Origin: Arachnia propionica
GTDB taxonomy: Bacteria; Actinomycetota; Actinomycetes; Propionibacteriales; Propionibacteriaceae
DNA length: 55,678 nt
Direction: 5' to 3'
Assembly: GCA_002748325.1 (NCBI GenBank)
Contig: PDSD01000022.1
Span: 1-55,678, forward strand
Below, piece after piece: positions 26,132-34,740 of this stretch. A model generated the notes under the pieces. That model did no database searches, was not told the DNA's origin, and saw nothing but the letters and a program-made list of their open reading frames with translations. How positions within the stretch are numbered: the first letter of the stretch is position 1; every line of letters begins with the position of its first letter. The position numbers and the translations under genes are program-made.

Positions 26132-26881
26132 TCATCTCTTCGTATAGTCAATTCGCAGGCCGGGATCAGCAGGCATCGATATTTCGTCGACACTGCCCAT
26201 CTCGAAACTGACGTCGTAGTTGTTGTGGAGGAATTGCCACCAGTTGCTAGCGCTGGTCTGGGCGAATCCCGCTTGCAGGGTTCGCGGATCACCGATCGCC
26301 TCCACTATGTAAGGCGGATTTAGCGACACGTAATCGACGGTGATTGCGGCCCCGGCGGAGCGAATCGCCGTTTGACTGGAGATCCGCCTTCCGTTGATGG
26401 CGATCGCCTCGGCGCCAGCCTGAAAGAGGCCGCTGACCAGCATCGACAGGTCCCGGTCGTAAATCGTCTCCACATCCGATTCCGACACGATTACCTTTAC
26501 CCCCGGACCGGTCAGCGCCACCGCGCCGACCACTCGCTCCAGGCGGGCAATCTCTGCGGTGGTCGGCTCGTCTAGGTCCAAGGCTTGTTGTACCTGGCGG
26601 ATTTCTTCTTGCAACTTGGCTTGCTCGGTGGCAAGCTCATCGGAACGCTGCCGAGCTTGGCCGATCTGCGCGGTTAGTTGCTCCTGCTGCACGTCGCTGT
26701 CGACCCGCCAGGTCTTCAGGCTAACTACGCCTGTGGTCACCAGCGCGGCGACGAGCATGACGACCACCAGGCGCCAGATCGGGCTGGGGGCGTCTTGCCG
26801 CGAATAGGTAGGTTCTAACGCCGTTTCCTGGACTTGACGCAGCAAATCCATGCTCGCGTCTGGCCTGGGCGTATCAGTCAT
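26132..26881 (-). CDS. DUF881 family membrane-anchored protein (first copy)
   Basis: 249 residues with one membrane helix near residues 37-57, a coiled-coil-like region (about 65-105) and the DUF881 domain (GPGVKVIVSESDV, GAEAIAINGRRISSQTAIR, GDPRTLQAGF). It is a paralogue of the gene at 25086, together flanking DUF1290 as in Rv1823-Rv1825. The ATG at 26881 overlaps the pimA stop by four bases, so it is linked to the mannosyltransferase operon. Confidence 0.88.
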   Translation of the reverse strand: MTDTPRPDASMDLLRQVQETALEPTYSRQDAPSPIWRLVVVMLVAALVTTGVVSLKTWRVDSDVQQEQLTAQIGQARQRSDELATEQAKLQEEIRQVQQALDLDEPTTAEIARLERVVGAVALTGPGVKVIVSESDVETIYDRDLSMLVSGLFQAGAEAIAINGRRISSQTAIRSAGAAITVDYVSLNPPYIVEAIGDPRTLQAGFAQTSASNWWQFLHNNYDVSFEMGSVDEISMPADPGLRIDYTKR

Positions 26882-27936
26882 CTCTCTACTGTACGAGATG
26901 CCTCGGCCACCGCAATCAGCTGCTGTTCCAGCGCTGGCCCGACAACGTCCCAACTGCGGTTGGCGGCGCAACTTCGGGCTACCTCGGGCCGATGCGGCCG
27001 CTGCAGCCTGGCCCGCACTGCCTGTTCGAAGGCGGCCACGTCGCCGACCGGGCACAGTGTGGCGGCCTCGCATCCCGAGGTGACATCGCGGAAGGCAGGT
27101 AGGTCGCTGGCCACAACCGCGCAACTTGCGGCCAGGGCCTCGATCAGGATCACGCCGAAGCTCTCGCCGAACAGGTTGGGCGCAACCACAATGTCGGCCC
27201 GCTGTAGTTCCTGTCGCAGTTCAGCGTTAGGGAGCTGACCTAGGTATTCGATCCCAGCATGACTAGCTCGCCCCGGCCCGATCGCGACGAACTCGGCGGT
27301 GGGGATGCGCTGGGCTAGTTGAGCGAAGATCCCGAAGCCCTTGCGCGGCTCGTCGTATCGGCCAATGAACGCGACCCGCGGCCTAGTACTGTCACGGCTG
27401 TCGGCTATCAAAGGCGGGAATGCTACCGCGTTGCCAATGATGATCGGCCGTTCACCTGTAACGGTTTCGGCAACCGCCGCTGCGGCAGGCGATACCGCGA
27501 TCCGGGCACGTACCTTAAGTTGGCGGGAACGCAGCCGCAGGGCGGCAGCAAGGACGGAGTTCAAGGCGAAGTCGGCGTGATGGGTCACCATTAGCCTGGT
27601 GGCTTGTCGGGCGGCGGCATAGGCCAGGCCTGGGGTTAGTGGCTCGTGAACGTGTACGGCGTCGGCTGCTGCCACTAGGTGCCGCCAACTGCGTCCAGGC
27701 AGCAGCTTCAGCTGGGCCACCGAACCGTTGAACTTCCAGCTAGTGGCCCGTCCCAGCGTAACGACGCGGCCGCCGGGCGGCAGCTGCGGCGGCGGCAGCT
27801 TCCCTGGCGCGATCAGCGTCACGGTGTGCCCCCGGCTGATCAGCCATTCGGACAACCCAAACGCCTGCGTCGCGACCCCGCCGGGCACGTCAAGCGAGTA
27901 GGGAACCACCTCAACTATTCGCACAGGGCTCCCCAA
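26878..27936 (-). CDS. pimA: Phosphatidylinositol alpha-mannosyltransferase (PimA)
   Basis: GT4-family, GT-B fold glycosyltransferase of 352 residues. The N-terminus VVPYSLDVPGGVATQAFGLS matches PimA, which adds the first mannose to phosphatidylinositol at the inner membrane face. GDP-mannose-binding residues are in GRYDEPRKGFGIF, and the donor motif ESFGVILIEALAA is present. It lies in the conserved thrS-HIT-patA-pimA order. Its acceptor needs a phosphatidylinositol synthase, which is not in this cluster. Confidence 0.88.
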   Translation of the reverse strand: MGSPVRIVEVVPYSLDVPGGVATQAFGLSEWLISRGHTVTLIAPGKLPPPQLPPGGRVVTLGRATSWKFNGSVAQLKLLPGRSWRHLVAAADAVHVHEPLTPGLAYAAARQATRLMVTHHADFALNSVLAAALRLRSRQLKVRARIAVSPAAAAVAETVTGERPIIIGNAVAFPPLIADSRDSTRPRVAFIGRYDEPRKGFGIFAQLAQRIPTAEFVAIGPGRASHAGIEYLGQLPNAELRQELQRADIVVAPNLFGESFGVILIEALAASCAVVASDLPAFRDVTSGCEAATLCPVGDVAAFEQAVRARLQRPHRPEVARSCAANRSWDVVGPALEQQLIAVAEASRTVER

Positions 27937-28768
27937 ATCCGCCCAGCCGCAACCAGCTGGTGGGATGACGCCGGGCCTCGTCGCCGAGCAACGCCACGAC
28001 CCTGGTCATGGTCTCGGTGGCGGAGGTCACCGGCACTGGGTCGGACAGCGTGATGTGGATGGCGTCACCCTCGAAGTGCACGTTGGCGACCAGCAAGTCG
28101 GCTTCGGTCATCGCGGCCAGCAGCGCTGGCCCGGCTGGGACCGGAACGCAGCGATCGGTGCCCGGCCAGGGCACCTTTATCCCCTGCCCGGAGACGTCTC
28201 GATCGGCGAGCAGGCACACCGCCTCGTGATTTCGGACGTGGGCGGCGAGCTTCGCCAGCAAGTCCGGCTCCCCTACTGGGTAGATCGTCATCCCCATCGC
28301 CTCTCGGGCGACGCGGAAATGCTCAAACAGCCCGGCTGGTAGCCGTTCGGCGACGCTGACGACCTTGATGCCCTGTCTAGCACCCCAGGCACCAGCTAGG
28401 TCCCAGCTGCCGCTGTGACCCAGCGCCAGGACCGCGCCGCGGCGCGCCAACGAGTCATGCAGGGCCGCCAGATCCGCATCACTCATCTTCACCCGGCTTA
28501 GCACCGCGTCGTCACTCCAGTACCCAAGCGACAGCGACATCAGCGTATTTCGCAGCCAGGAGGCCGTTAGCTCGCGGCGTTCGCCACGGGTCGGCGGTAC
28601 GCCAGTGACCGTGGCCGCATTGCGTTCCCAGTTATCCAGTCCTCTGAGCTGCAGGCGACTGGCCAGTGGGCTGCCAAGGCGCACCGTGGCCTCGCGCAGC
28701 CAGTGCGGCAGCCGCGAGCCGACGCCCCAACCTAGCCCAATCAGCCACCGCTTCACGCGCTCGGCCAC
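27911..28768 (-). CDS. patA: Phosphatidylinositol mannoside acyltransferase (PatA-like)
   Basis: 285-residue LpxL/HtrB-family acyltransferase. The catalytic H-x4-D motif is in ALGHSGSWDLAGAWG, and the DRDVSGQGIKVPWPG and VPVPAGPALLA segments follow family pattern. It acylates mannosyl-PI in mycobacteria. It starts with GTG, overlaps the end of the HIT gene by 16 bases and pimA by 26 bases. The pgsA gene usually found upstream of it is missing. Confidence 0.88.
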   Translation of the reverse strand: MAERVKRWLIGLGWGVGSRLPHWLREATVRLGSPLASRLQLRGLDNWERNAATVTGVPPTRGERRELTASWLRNTLMSLSLGYWSDDAVLSRVKMSDADLAALHDSLARRGAVLALGHSGSWDLAGAWGARQGIKVVSVAERLPAGLFEHFRVAREAMGMTIYPVGEPDLLAKLAAHVRNHEAVCLLADRDVSGQGIKVPWPGTDRCVPVPAGPALLAAMTEADLLVANVHFEGDAIHITLSDPVPVTSATETMTRVVALLGDEARRHPTSWLRLGGFGEPCANS

Positions 28769-29289
28769 GCCCTTGCCAGTCGCTGCCGCGCATCGTCGAG
28801 GAGCTGCGGCAGGGCCCGGGTCTGGCCCACAATCGGCAGGAAGTTGGTGTCACCTAGCCAGCGAGGCACCACGTGCTGGTGCAGGTGCATGGCGATCCCG
28901 GCACCAGCCACTTCACCCTGATTCATGCCGATGTTGAAACCCGCCGGAGCGGATACTTCGTGCAGCACCCGCAGCGCGGTCTGGGTGAGCTGGGCCATCT
29001 CCGCTGCCTCTGCCGGGGTGGCCTCGGCGTAGGCAGCCACGTGCCGATAGGGGCAGACGAGCAGATGGCCGGGCGAATACGGGTAAAGGTTCATCACGAC
29101 GTATGCCAACTCGCCCCGCGCGACGATCAGCCCTTCCTCGTCGGATTTGGCTGGCGATGCGCAAAACGGGCACACCCCGGTGGCCGCAGGCTTGTTCTCG
29201 CCCTCGATGTAGGCCATTCGGTGCGGTGTCCAGAGCCTGCCGAAGCTGTCCGGGGTTCCTGGAAAGCCTGCCGCGGATTCGCTGGTCAT
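28753..29289 (-). CDS. HIT-family nucleotide hydrolase or Ap4A phosphorylase
   Basis: 178 residues. The histidine triad motif [10 protein letters not shown] is near residue 137, with [15 protein letters not shown] before it and two cysteine-bearing motifs near residue 40 (CPFCAS). It matches the M. tuberculosis Rv2613c group, reported as an Ap4A phosphorylase, in the same position next to thrS. The ATG overlaps the thrS stop by four bases, so it is coupled. Confidence 0.9.
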   Translation of the reverse strand: MTSESAAGFPGTPDSFGRLWTPHRMAYIEGENKPAATGVCPFCASPAKSDEEGLIVARGELAYVVMNLYPYSPGHLLVCPYRHVAAYAEATPAEAAEMAQLTQTALRVLHEVSAPAGFNIGMNQGEVAGAGIAMHLHQHVVPRWLGDTNFLPIVGQTRALPQLLDDARQRLARAWPSA

Positions 29290-31274
29290 GATTGCGGGGC
29301 GCTAGGGGCGTAGTTGTGGCGGGCCTTGACGAACTCGACGATCTCGACGATCGCCTCCTCGCGAGGCACGCCGTTTCGCTGCGAACCATCGCGGTACCGG
29401 AATGACACCGCGCCCGCTTCTCTGTCCTGCTCCCCCGCTATCAGCATGAACGGCACCTTTTGCCGCTGGGCGTTGCGGATCTTCTTGCCGAACCGGTCGT
29501 CGGAGGTGTCAATTTCAGCCCGAATCCCAGCGCTACGAAGCTCGGCAACAATCTCTTGCAGGTAGGGCGCAAACTCGTCCGCCACCGGGATCCCCAGCAC
29601 CTGCACCGGCGCCAGCCAGGCCGGGAAAACGCCCGCGTAGTGTTCGGTGAGCACCCCAAAGAAGCGTTCGATAGAACCGAAAAGGGCACGGTGGATCATC
29701 ACCGGGCGCTTGCGGGTGCCGTCGGCGTCTTGGTACTCCAGGTCGAAGCGTTCGGGGAGGTTGAAGTCGAGCTGGATCGTGGACATCTGCCAGGTGCGAC
29801 CGATAGCGTCCTTGGCCTGCACTGAGATCTTTGGGCCGTAGAACGCCGCGCCGCCGGGATCGTCGACCAACTCCAGCCCGGAGGCCACTGCAACCTCGCG
29901 CAGCGTCTCGGTTGCTTCCTGCCAGGTGTCATCGTCGCCGACGAACTTCTCTGGGTTCTTCGTCGACAGTTCCAGGTAGAAGTCGTCTAGCCCGTAGTCG
30001 GCCAGCAGTTCGAGGACGAATCGAAGCAGCGAGGTCAACTCGTCGCGCAGCTGCTCGCGGGTGCAGTAGATGTGCGCGTCGTCCTGGGTAAAACCGCGGG
30101 CCCGGGTGAGGCCGTGCACCACGCCAGATTTCTCATTGCGGTAGACCGTGCCGAACTCGAACAGCCGCAGCGGCAGCTCCCGGTAAGACCGGCCCCGAGA
30201 GGCGAACACCAGATTGTGCATCGGGCAGTTCATGGGCTTCAGGTAGTAGTCGACCCCCTGCTTGGTGACGTTTCCCGCCTCGTCGCGTTCCTCATCCAGG
30301 TGCATCGGCGGGTACATGCCGTCGGCGTACCAGTCCAGGTGCCCTGAGGTCTGGAACAGCTGCCCCTTGGTCAGATGCGGGGAGTAGACGAATTGGTAGC
30401 CAGCCGCGATGTGCTTGCGTCGCGAGTAGTCCTCCATCTCCATGCGGATCAGGCCACCGTTTGGGTGGAAGACAGCCAGGCCGGAGCCGATCTCGTCGGG
30501 GAAGCTGAACAGGTCCAGCTCGACGCCCAGCTTTCGGTGGTCTCGCTTGGCCGCTTCGGCCTGGCGGTGCAGGTAGTCCTTGAGGTCTGCTTTGGTGGCC
30601 CACGCGGTGCCATAGACCCGCTGTAGGCCAGCGTTGCGCTGGTCGCCGCGCCAGTAGGCCGCCGACGACTTGGTCAGTGCGACCGCCTGCAGATAGCCGG
30701 TGTGCGGCACGTGCGGACCGCGGCACAGGTCCTTCCAGGCGACGCTGCCATCGCGTCGGACATTGTCGTAAATGGTGAGTTGGCCGTCCCCGACCTCCAC
30801 CGAGGATCCATCACTGGCGTTGGCACCGCCCTTGTCCGCGATCAACTCAAGCTTGAACGGCTCATCGGCCAGCTCTTGTTGGGCCTGCTCGTCGCTGACT
30901 TCGCGGCGAACGAACCGCTGCCGTTCCTTGACGATGCGCCCAACCTGCTTCTCGATGGCTTTCAAATCCTCCGGAGTGAGCGGCTCGGTAGCGAAGTCGT
31001 AGTAGAACCCGTCGGCGATGGGCGGCCCGATGCCCAGTTTGGCTTCGGGGAACAGCTCTTGCAGCGCCTGCGCGGTAACGTGCGCACAGGAGTGCCGCAC
31101 GATCGCCAGACCGTCCGGCTCGTCGGCAAGGACCGGCTCCACTTCGGTGCCAGCAGTGACCTCGGCGGCCAAGTCGAGCAACTGATCTGCAACACGCATC
31201 GCCACGATAGTTCGGTCGTCGCCGAACAGTTCGAGCCCTGTCGTGTCTTGAGTCACCTTGACTGCTTCAGCCAT
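29286..31274 (-). CDS. thrS: Threonyl-tRNA synthetase
   Basis: 662-residue class II synthetase that charges tRNA-Thr. Domains in order: short TGS, editing domain with zinc-like His residues ([12 protein letters not shown]), catalytic core with motif 2 ([18 protein letters not shown]) and motif 3 ([11 protein letters not shown]), and anticodon-binding domain. The ATG at 31274 was chosen because GGGAG lies six bases before it; two codons upstream is a GTG that would sit too close. It heads the long minus-strand operon down to pimA. Confidence 0.96.
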   Translation of the reverse strand: MAEAVKVTQDTTGLELFGDDRTIVAMRVADQLLDLAAEVTAGTEVEPVLADEPDGLAIVRHSCAHVTAQALQELFPEAKLGIGPPIADGFYYDFATEPLTPEDLKAIEKQVGRIVKERQRFVRREVSDEQAQQELADEPFKLELIADKGGANASDGSSVEVGDGQLTIYDNVRRDGSVAWKDLCRGPHVPHTGYLQAVALTKSSAAYWRGDQRNAGLQRVYGTAWATKADLKDYLHRQAEAAKRDHRKLGVELDLFSFPDEIGSGLAVFHPNGGLIRMEMEDYSRRKHIAAGYQFVYSPHLTKGQLFQTSGHLDWYADGMYPPMHLDEERDEAGNVTKQGVDYYLKPMNCPMHNLVFASRGRSYRELPLRLFEFGTVYRNEKSGVVHGLTRARGFTQDDAHIYCTREQLRDELTSLLRFVLELLADYGLDDFYLELSTKNPEKFVGDDDTWQEATETLREVAVASGLELVDDPGGAAFYGPKISVQAKDAIGRTWQMSTIQLDFNLPERFDLEYQDADGTRKRPVMIHRALFGSIERFFGVLTEHYAGVFPAWLAPVQVLGIPVADEFAPYLQEIVAELRSAGIRAEIDTSDDRFGKKIRNAQRQKVPFMLIAGEQDREAGAVSFRYRDGSQRNGVPREEAIVEIVEFVKARHNYAPSAPQS

Positions 31275-31357
31275 TACCACTCCCGGTTCTGTGCGGTTAC
31301 CACCGCCTATTGTGCCGCACCGGCATTCCCGGCGGGAAACGAGCCATAATTGGACAC

Positions 31358-31904
31358 GTGAATCACTTTGATCAGCGTGCCGCCAGCTGGAACACCGAAG
31401 CCAGGAAAGCCCGAGCCCGCGAGGCTGCGCAGGCCATCCGAGCCATCATCGGTTCTAGGAAGATCGCGAGTGCCCTCGACTACGGTGCCGGTACCGGGCG
31501 AGGCTGAGTTGCTGGACCGCGGCCTCGCCTGGCACACCGAGATCCGCGACCTTTCCCAGCCAGATCCCAGTCATCCCCGCGAAGCCTTCGAGCTCATCTA
31601 TTCGATGCAGGCCCTGCACCACGTCGCCGATACCGCCCAGCTGCTTCGCTCCTTCGCTACAGCGTTGCGTGACGGCGGGCAGCTGATTCTCATCGATTTG
31701 CCACCTGGCTCCGAGTCCTACCACAAGGACGCCGAGCACCATCATCATGACGGGTTCGAACCCGAGGTGTTGACCGAGCAGTTGCGGCAGGCCGGGTTCA
31801 AGTCGCCAACGTGGCATCCCCCGCTGCCGGTTATGAAGACCACCGCCGACGGCAGCGAACGCCGCTTCGATCTGTTTGTGCTCAGCGCTGTCCTGGCACC
31901 GTGA
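31358..31904 (+). pseudogene. SAM-dependent methyltransferase, frameshifted with internal deletion
   Basis: From GTG 31358 the frame reads a class I methyltransferase start ending in the SAM motif ALDYGAGTGR and then stops at 31505-31507. The rest is readable one frame over from about 31500 (LDRGLAWHTEIRDLS, ALHHVADT, LRDGGQLILIDLPPG, HHDGFEPEVL) to 31904. Family members have some 30 more residues between the two parts, so an out-of-frame deletion has removed the region after motif I. No single frame gives a working enzyme. It overlaps ybaK by 23 bases at its end. Confidence 0.82.
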
Positions 31905-32379
31905 TCGCGCCAAACTCGGCCGCACTCAGTTGAGCCAGGTCTTGCGGGCTTAGCTCTACCTGCAGGCCACGGCGCCCTGCCGAAACCACGATGAGGCTAT
32001 GTGCCACTGCGCTTTGGTCGATGATCGTGGGCAGGCGGCGGCGTTGACCTAGCGGGCTGATGCCACCCACCGTCATGCCGGTGCTGCGCTCGACGGTTGC
32101 AGCGGCGGCGAGCTCCGCATGCTTTTGCCCACACAGCGTCGCGACCGCCTTAAGATCGACGTTGCCGCTTACCGGCACGACCGCCACGACCAACTGGTCG
32201 GCCACCTTGAGGATGAGTGTTTTGAAGATTCGGGTTGGCTCTATACCGAGTTTTTCAGCGGCAGCTAAGCCGATGGCGCCGTCTTGGGGGTCATAGTCAT
32301 ATTCCAGCACCCGGTGAGCTACCTTGCTGGCCGCTAGCAATCGCAGCCCTGGCGTCGCCCCAGCTTGCTTTCTACCCAT
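31882..32379 (-). CDS. ybaK: YbaK/EbsC-family Cys-tRNA(Pro) deacylase
   Basis: 165 residues. The YbaK/ProX domain is complete: the LGIEPTRIFKTLIL block with the catalytic lysine, VPVSGNVDLK, and GGISPLGQRRRLP. This family hydrolyses mischarged cysteinyl-tRNA(Pro) and similar species in the cytoplasm. It is convergent with the broken methyltransferase. Its promoter would lie in the 43 bases before the tRNA cluster. Confidence 0.9.
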   Translation of the reverse strand: MGRKQAGATPGLRLLAASKVAHRVLEYDYDPQDGAIGLAAAEKLGIEPTRIFKTLILKVADQLVVAVVPVSGNVDLKAVATLCGQKHAELAAAATVERSTGMTVGGISPLGQRRRLPTIIDQSAVAHSLIVVSAGRRGLQVELSPQDLAQLSAAEFGAITVPGQR

Positions 32380-32396
32380 TCACCGACTGTAGCGCC

Positions 32397-32412
32397 AGGC
32401 CCCGACGGGCCT
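32397..32412 (-). terminator. Candidate hairpin after the tRNA-Val/Cys/Gly cluster
   Basis: A perfect six-base stem AGGCCC / GGGCCT with a four-base loop lies 10 bases past the CCA end of the tRNA-Val gene, in the direction of tRNA transcription. No U-tract follows, as is common in actinobacteria. It sits just upstream of ybaK. Confidence 0.45.
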
Positions 32413-32422
32413 TAAAACCTAC

Positions 32423-32497
32423 TGGTGGGCGATGCCAGGATTGAACTGGCGACCTCTTCCGTGTCAAGGAAGCGCGCTACCACTGCGCCAACCGCCC
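32423..32497 (-). tRNA. tRNA-Val (GAC)
   Basis: Acceptor strands GGGCGGT and ATCGCCC pair fully, counting one G-U. The anticodon stem CTTCC/GGAAG encloses TTGACAC, giving anticodon GAC. The D arm (GGCGCAGTGGTAGCGC) and T arm are canonical. The CCA end is encoded at 32423-32425, unlike in the other tRNAs here. One base separates it from tRNA-Cys. Confidence 0.95.
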
Positions 32498-32498
32498 G

Positions 32499-32569
32499 AG
32501 GTGGAGACGGGATTTGAACCCGTGTACACGGATTTGCAGTCCGTTGCCTCGCCTCTCGGCCACTCCACC
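32499..32569 (-). tRNA. tRNA-Cys (GCA)
   Basis: 71 bases. Acceptor GGTGGAG pairs with CTCCACC, with discriminator U as expected for Cys. The anticodon stem ACGGA/TCCGT encloses CTGCAAA, giving anticodon GCA. CCA is not encoded. Middle gene of the minus-strand tRNA cluster. Confidence 0.95.
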
Positions 32570-32612
32570 AGTGGGATCAACCTCCCCACCGGGAGCGGGA
32601 GAGACTTCTCCG

Positions 32613-32685
32613 AGCGGACGACGAGATTCGAACTCGCGACCCTCACCTTGGCAAGGTGATGCTCTACCAACTGAGCCACGTCCGC
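32613..32685 (-). tRNA. tRNA-Gly (GCC)
   Basis: 73 bases. Acceptor GCGGACG pairs with CGTCCGC, discriminator U. The anticodon stem TCACC/GGTGA encloses TTGCCAA, giving anticodon GCC. CCA is not encoded. It is the first gene of the minus-strand cluster. Confidence 0.95.
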
Positions 32686-32709
32686 ATGCACTGTTTCGTT
32701 GCGTGGATA

Positions 32710-32739
32710 ACCATAGCTCAGAGAATCGCCGGGTTACAA
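32710..32739 (-). promoter_or_regulatory. Candidate promoter of the tRNA-Gly/Cys/Val cluster
   Basis: The minus strand has TTGTAA (32739-32734), 18 bases, and TATGGT (32715-32710), a plausible sigma-70-type -35/-10 pair. Transcription would begin about 15-20 bases before the tRNA-Gly 5' end at 32685. Confidence 0.5.
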
Positions 32740-32785
32740 GTTTGCTTGGCTCGATTGGCCGTTCGCGATCTGTCGCCAGTTGATC

Positions 32786-32791
32786 TATACT
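32786..32791 (+). promoter_or_regulatory. Candidate -10 box of tRNA-Val (CAC)
   Basis: TATACT lies 12 bases before the tRNA 5' end at 32804, so transcription would start about six bases upstream of the mature tRNA. The -35 region is weak. This is the only evident promoter for both the tRNA and the protein gene right behind it. Confidence 0.55.
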
Positions 32792-32803
32792 GACCTTCGC
32801 AAC

Positions 32804-32875
32804 GGGCGATTGGCGCAGTGGTAGCGCGCTTCGTTCACACCGAAGAGGTCGGCGGTTCGAAACCGCCATCGCCCA
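32804..32875 (+). tRNA. tRNA-Val (CAC)
   Basis: 72 bases. Acceptor GGGCGAT pairs with ATCGCCC, discriminator A. The anticodon stem CTTCG/CGAAG encloses TTCACAC, giving anticodon CAC. CCA is not encoded. The sequence is very similar to tRNA-Val (GAC) on the other strand outside the anticodon arm. The ribosome-binding site of the next gene begins within five bases of its 3' end. Confidence 0.95.
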
Positions 32876-32889
32876 CTACAGGAGGGATC

Positions 32890-33651
32890 ATGTCGGCGCC
32901 GGGATTAGTTCTGGCAGCAGTCGATGTGCCCGTCGAGAATGGCTCTGCCCTAACCAATATTTCCCAGCAGCTTTGCCTGCAACGCCCGGACCTTGTCATT
33001 GCTACCGCCCGCTTTGGCAACGGCATTGATTCACTGCAGATCGCCGTCGACAAGGTAACGAAAGCGGGGCGCCGCGAGCTGGTCGTCGTACCGCTAGATC
33101 TTGCCGCTGCCGCCGAAACGCCCGAACCGCTGGCACAAGCCTGCGATGAGATTCGCCGCATCGAGAGTGACTTGGCGGTTTGTGTTGCCCGCCCAATCGG
33201 CCCAGCCGTGGAAATGCTGATGGTGCTGGATCAACTTGTGCGCGCCGAACTAAACCGGATTCAAGCACTGGAAGTGGACGCCTTGATTTTGGCCAGCCCC
33301 GCTGGCGGCGACGCCAGAGGAACCTCGCTACTGGCCCGCCGGGCCCGGCAATGGTCTGCCCATCATCGGTTGCCCACCCAAACAGCGGTGATGACCGGCG
33401 ACGGCAACGGAGTCGCACTTGCCACCAAAAGCCTGCGCAACGCTGGCCGCCGCCATATCGCGGTCGGGACGCTCGCCATTGAGGCCAACGAGCTCTATCG
33501 AATCAACAAGCAAAGCGCCTTGAACGCCGGGGCAATGTGCGTCACCGGCCCGATTCCAGCAAAGGCATTCATTGAGCTGATCCTGGCTCGCTACGCCTAC
33601 GCTGCGATGTCGCTGTTGCGCTTTGACGATGAGGTAACTCCCAGCGAGTGA
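32890..33651 (+). CDS. SirB/CbiX-like protein without the metal-binding histidines
   Basis: 253 residues that resemble two-domain CbiX/SirB chelatases: AGRRELVVVPLDLAAA, RPIGPAVEMLMVLDQ, DALILASPAGGD and IPAKAFIELILARYAY follow the chelatase pattern. The N-terminal HGS-type histidine is absent (here AVDVPVENGSA), and the only histidines lie elsewhere, so metal insertion is doubtful. The role is unknown. The ATG at 32890 has AGGAGG right after the tRNA-Val gene, so the mRNA is probably part of the tRNA transcript. Homology is my reading and is remote. Confidence 0.6.
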   Translation: MSAPGLVLAAVDVPVENGSALTNISQQLCLQRPDLVIATARFGNGIDSLQIAVDKVTKAGRRELVVVPLDLAAAAETPEPLAQACDEIRRIESDLAVCVARPIGPAVEMLMVLDQLVRAELNRIQALEVDALILASPAGGDARGTSLLARRARQWSAHHRLPTQTAVMTGDGNGVALATKSLRNAGRRHIAVGTLAIEANELYRINKQSALNAGAMCVTGPIPAKAFIELILARYAYAAMSLLRFDDEVTPSE

Positions 33652-33677
33652 CTTGCTACGGGCCGTAAACTACTGGC

Positions 33678-34097
33678 ATGAGTGATGACAGCGTTTCTCC
33701 GAAGCAACGTTCGGACGCGCAATGGCGAGAGCTATTGACTGCGGCCGAATACCAGGTGCTGCGGCTAGGTGGCACGGAGCCGAGTTTCGTCGGCGAGTAC
33801 ACCACCACCACTACACCGGGGGTTTACCACTGTCGTGGTTGCGACGCCGCGCTGTTTGCTAGCGAGTCAAAGTTTGATTCCCACTGTGGCTGGCCCAGCT
33901 TCTTTGAACCGCTTGCCGAGGATCGGGTGAGGTACCTGCCAGACAATTCGATTCCTGGGCGGCCCCGGGTAGAGGTGCGCTGCCAGGCCTGTGACAGCCA
34001 CCTGGGCCACGTTTTCGAGGGCGAGGGCTACGACACCCCCACTGATCAGCGCTACTGCATCAACTCGATCTGTTTGCGCCTCGCCTCCACAGATTAG
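33678..34097 (+). CDS. msrB: Peptide methionine (R)-S-oxide reductase
   Basis: 139 residues, the normal MsrB size. Two zinc-binding CxxC motifs (CRGCDAALF, CQACDSHLGHVF) and the catalytic cysteine in RYCINSICLRL are present, as are SKFDSHCGWPSF residues. It repairs oxidised methionine in proteins with thioredoxin. It starts 26 bases after the SirB-like gene and may belong to the same transcript. Confidence 0.95.
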   Translation: MSDDSVSPKQRSDAQWRELLTAAEYQVLRLGGTEPSFVGEYTTTTTPGVYHCRGCDAALFASESKFDSHCGWPSFFEPLAEDRVRYLPDNSIPGRPRVEVRCQACDSHLGHVFEGEGYDTPTDQRYCINSICLRLASTD

Positions 34098-34155
34098 TTG
34101 CGATGACGGCGCGGCCTCCTACCTCACCAACGGCCCGCCGAATAGGGTAAAGATT

Positions 34156-34740
34156 GTGTCACCGCGCCCCACCAGTTTGCTCCCCGAGGCCTTCAGCCTC
34201 GCTCTCGGGGATCTGGCCGATATGCGCTGGCATCCCAACATCAACACCCAAGATATGGGGGCGCCACAGCGGATTGCCCCCTACTCGAATGCCATAGCAG
34301 CCGAGTTCATCTCCCCCGCCGGTGATGCCCTGGCCACGGGCCGACTGGTGGTGCTCTACAACCCAGCCGGAGATGACAGCTGGGACAGCACATTTCGGCT
34401 GGTGTCCTACATCCAAGCGCCAATTGAGCTGGCCATGGCCGCCGATCCGTTGCTACCCGACGTGGCTTGGTCATGGCTGGTTGATGCGCTCGCCCATCAT
34501 GGCGCCGACTGCGTATCACTGGCCGGGACGGTCACGGCGTCCTATGGCCGCAGCTTTGGCGACATGCGCGACGACCCCGACCGCGGTGACGTCGAAATGC
34601 GAGCCTCCTGGAGCCCCGAGGTGCCCAGCGGCCACTGGCTGAGCCAGCATCTGCACAGTTGGCAGGAGCTGCTCTTGTGGTTCTCCGGCCAGCCACCGTT
34701 GCCGGATGGGGTCATCCACTTCCCGCAGGAAACGCAGTGA
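34156..34740 (+). CDS. DUF3000 family protein
   Basis: 194 residues of the actinobacterial DUF3000 family, encoded directly ahead of RNase D as in M. tuberculosis (Rv2680-Rv2681). Function is unknown; no membrane or signal segment is seen. GTG at 34156 was taken as the start because homology begins within a few residues. The stop shares bases with the GTG of the next gene (GTGA), so the two are translationally coupled. Confidence 0.87.
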   Translation: MSPRPTSLLPEAFSLALGDLADMRWHPNINTQDMGAPQRIAPYSNAIAAEFISPAGDALATGRLVVLYNPAGDDSWDSTFRLVSYIQAPIELAMAADPLLPDVAWSWLVDALAHHGADCVSLAGTVTASYGRSFGDMRDDPDRGDVEMRASWSPEVPSGHWLSQHLHSWQELLLWFSGQPPLPDGVIHFPQETQ

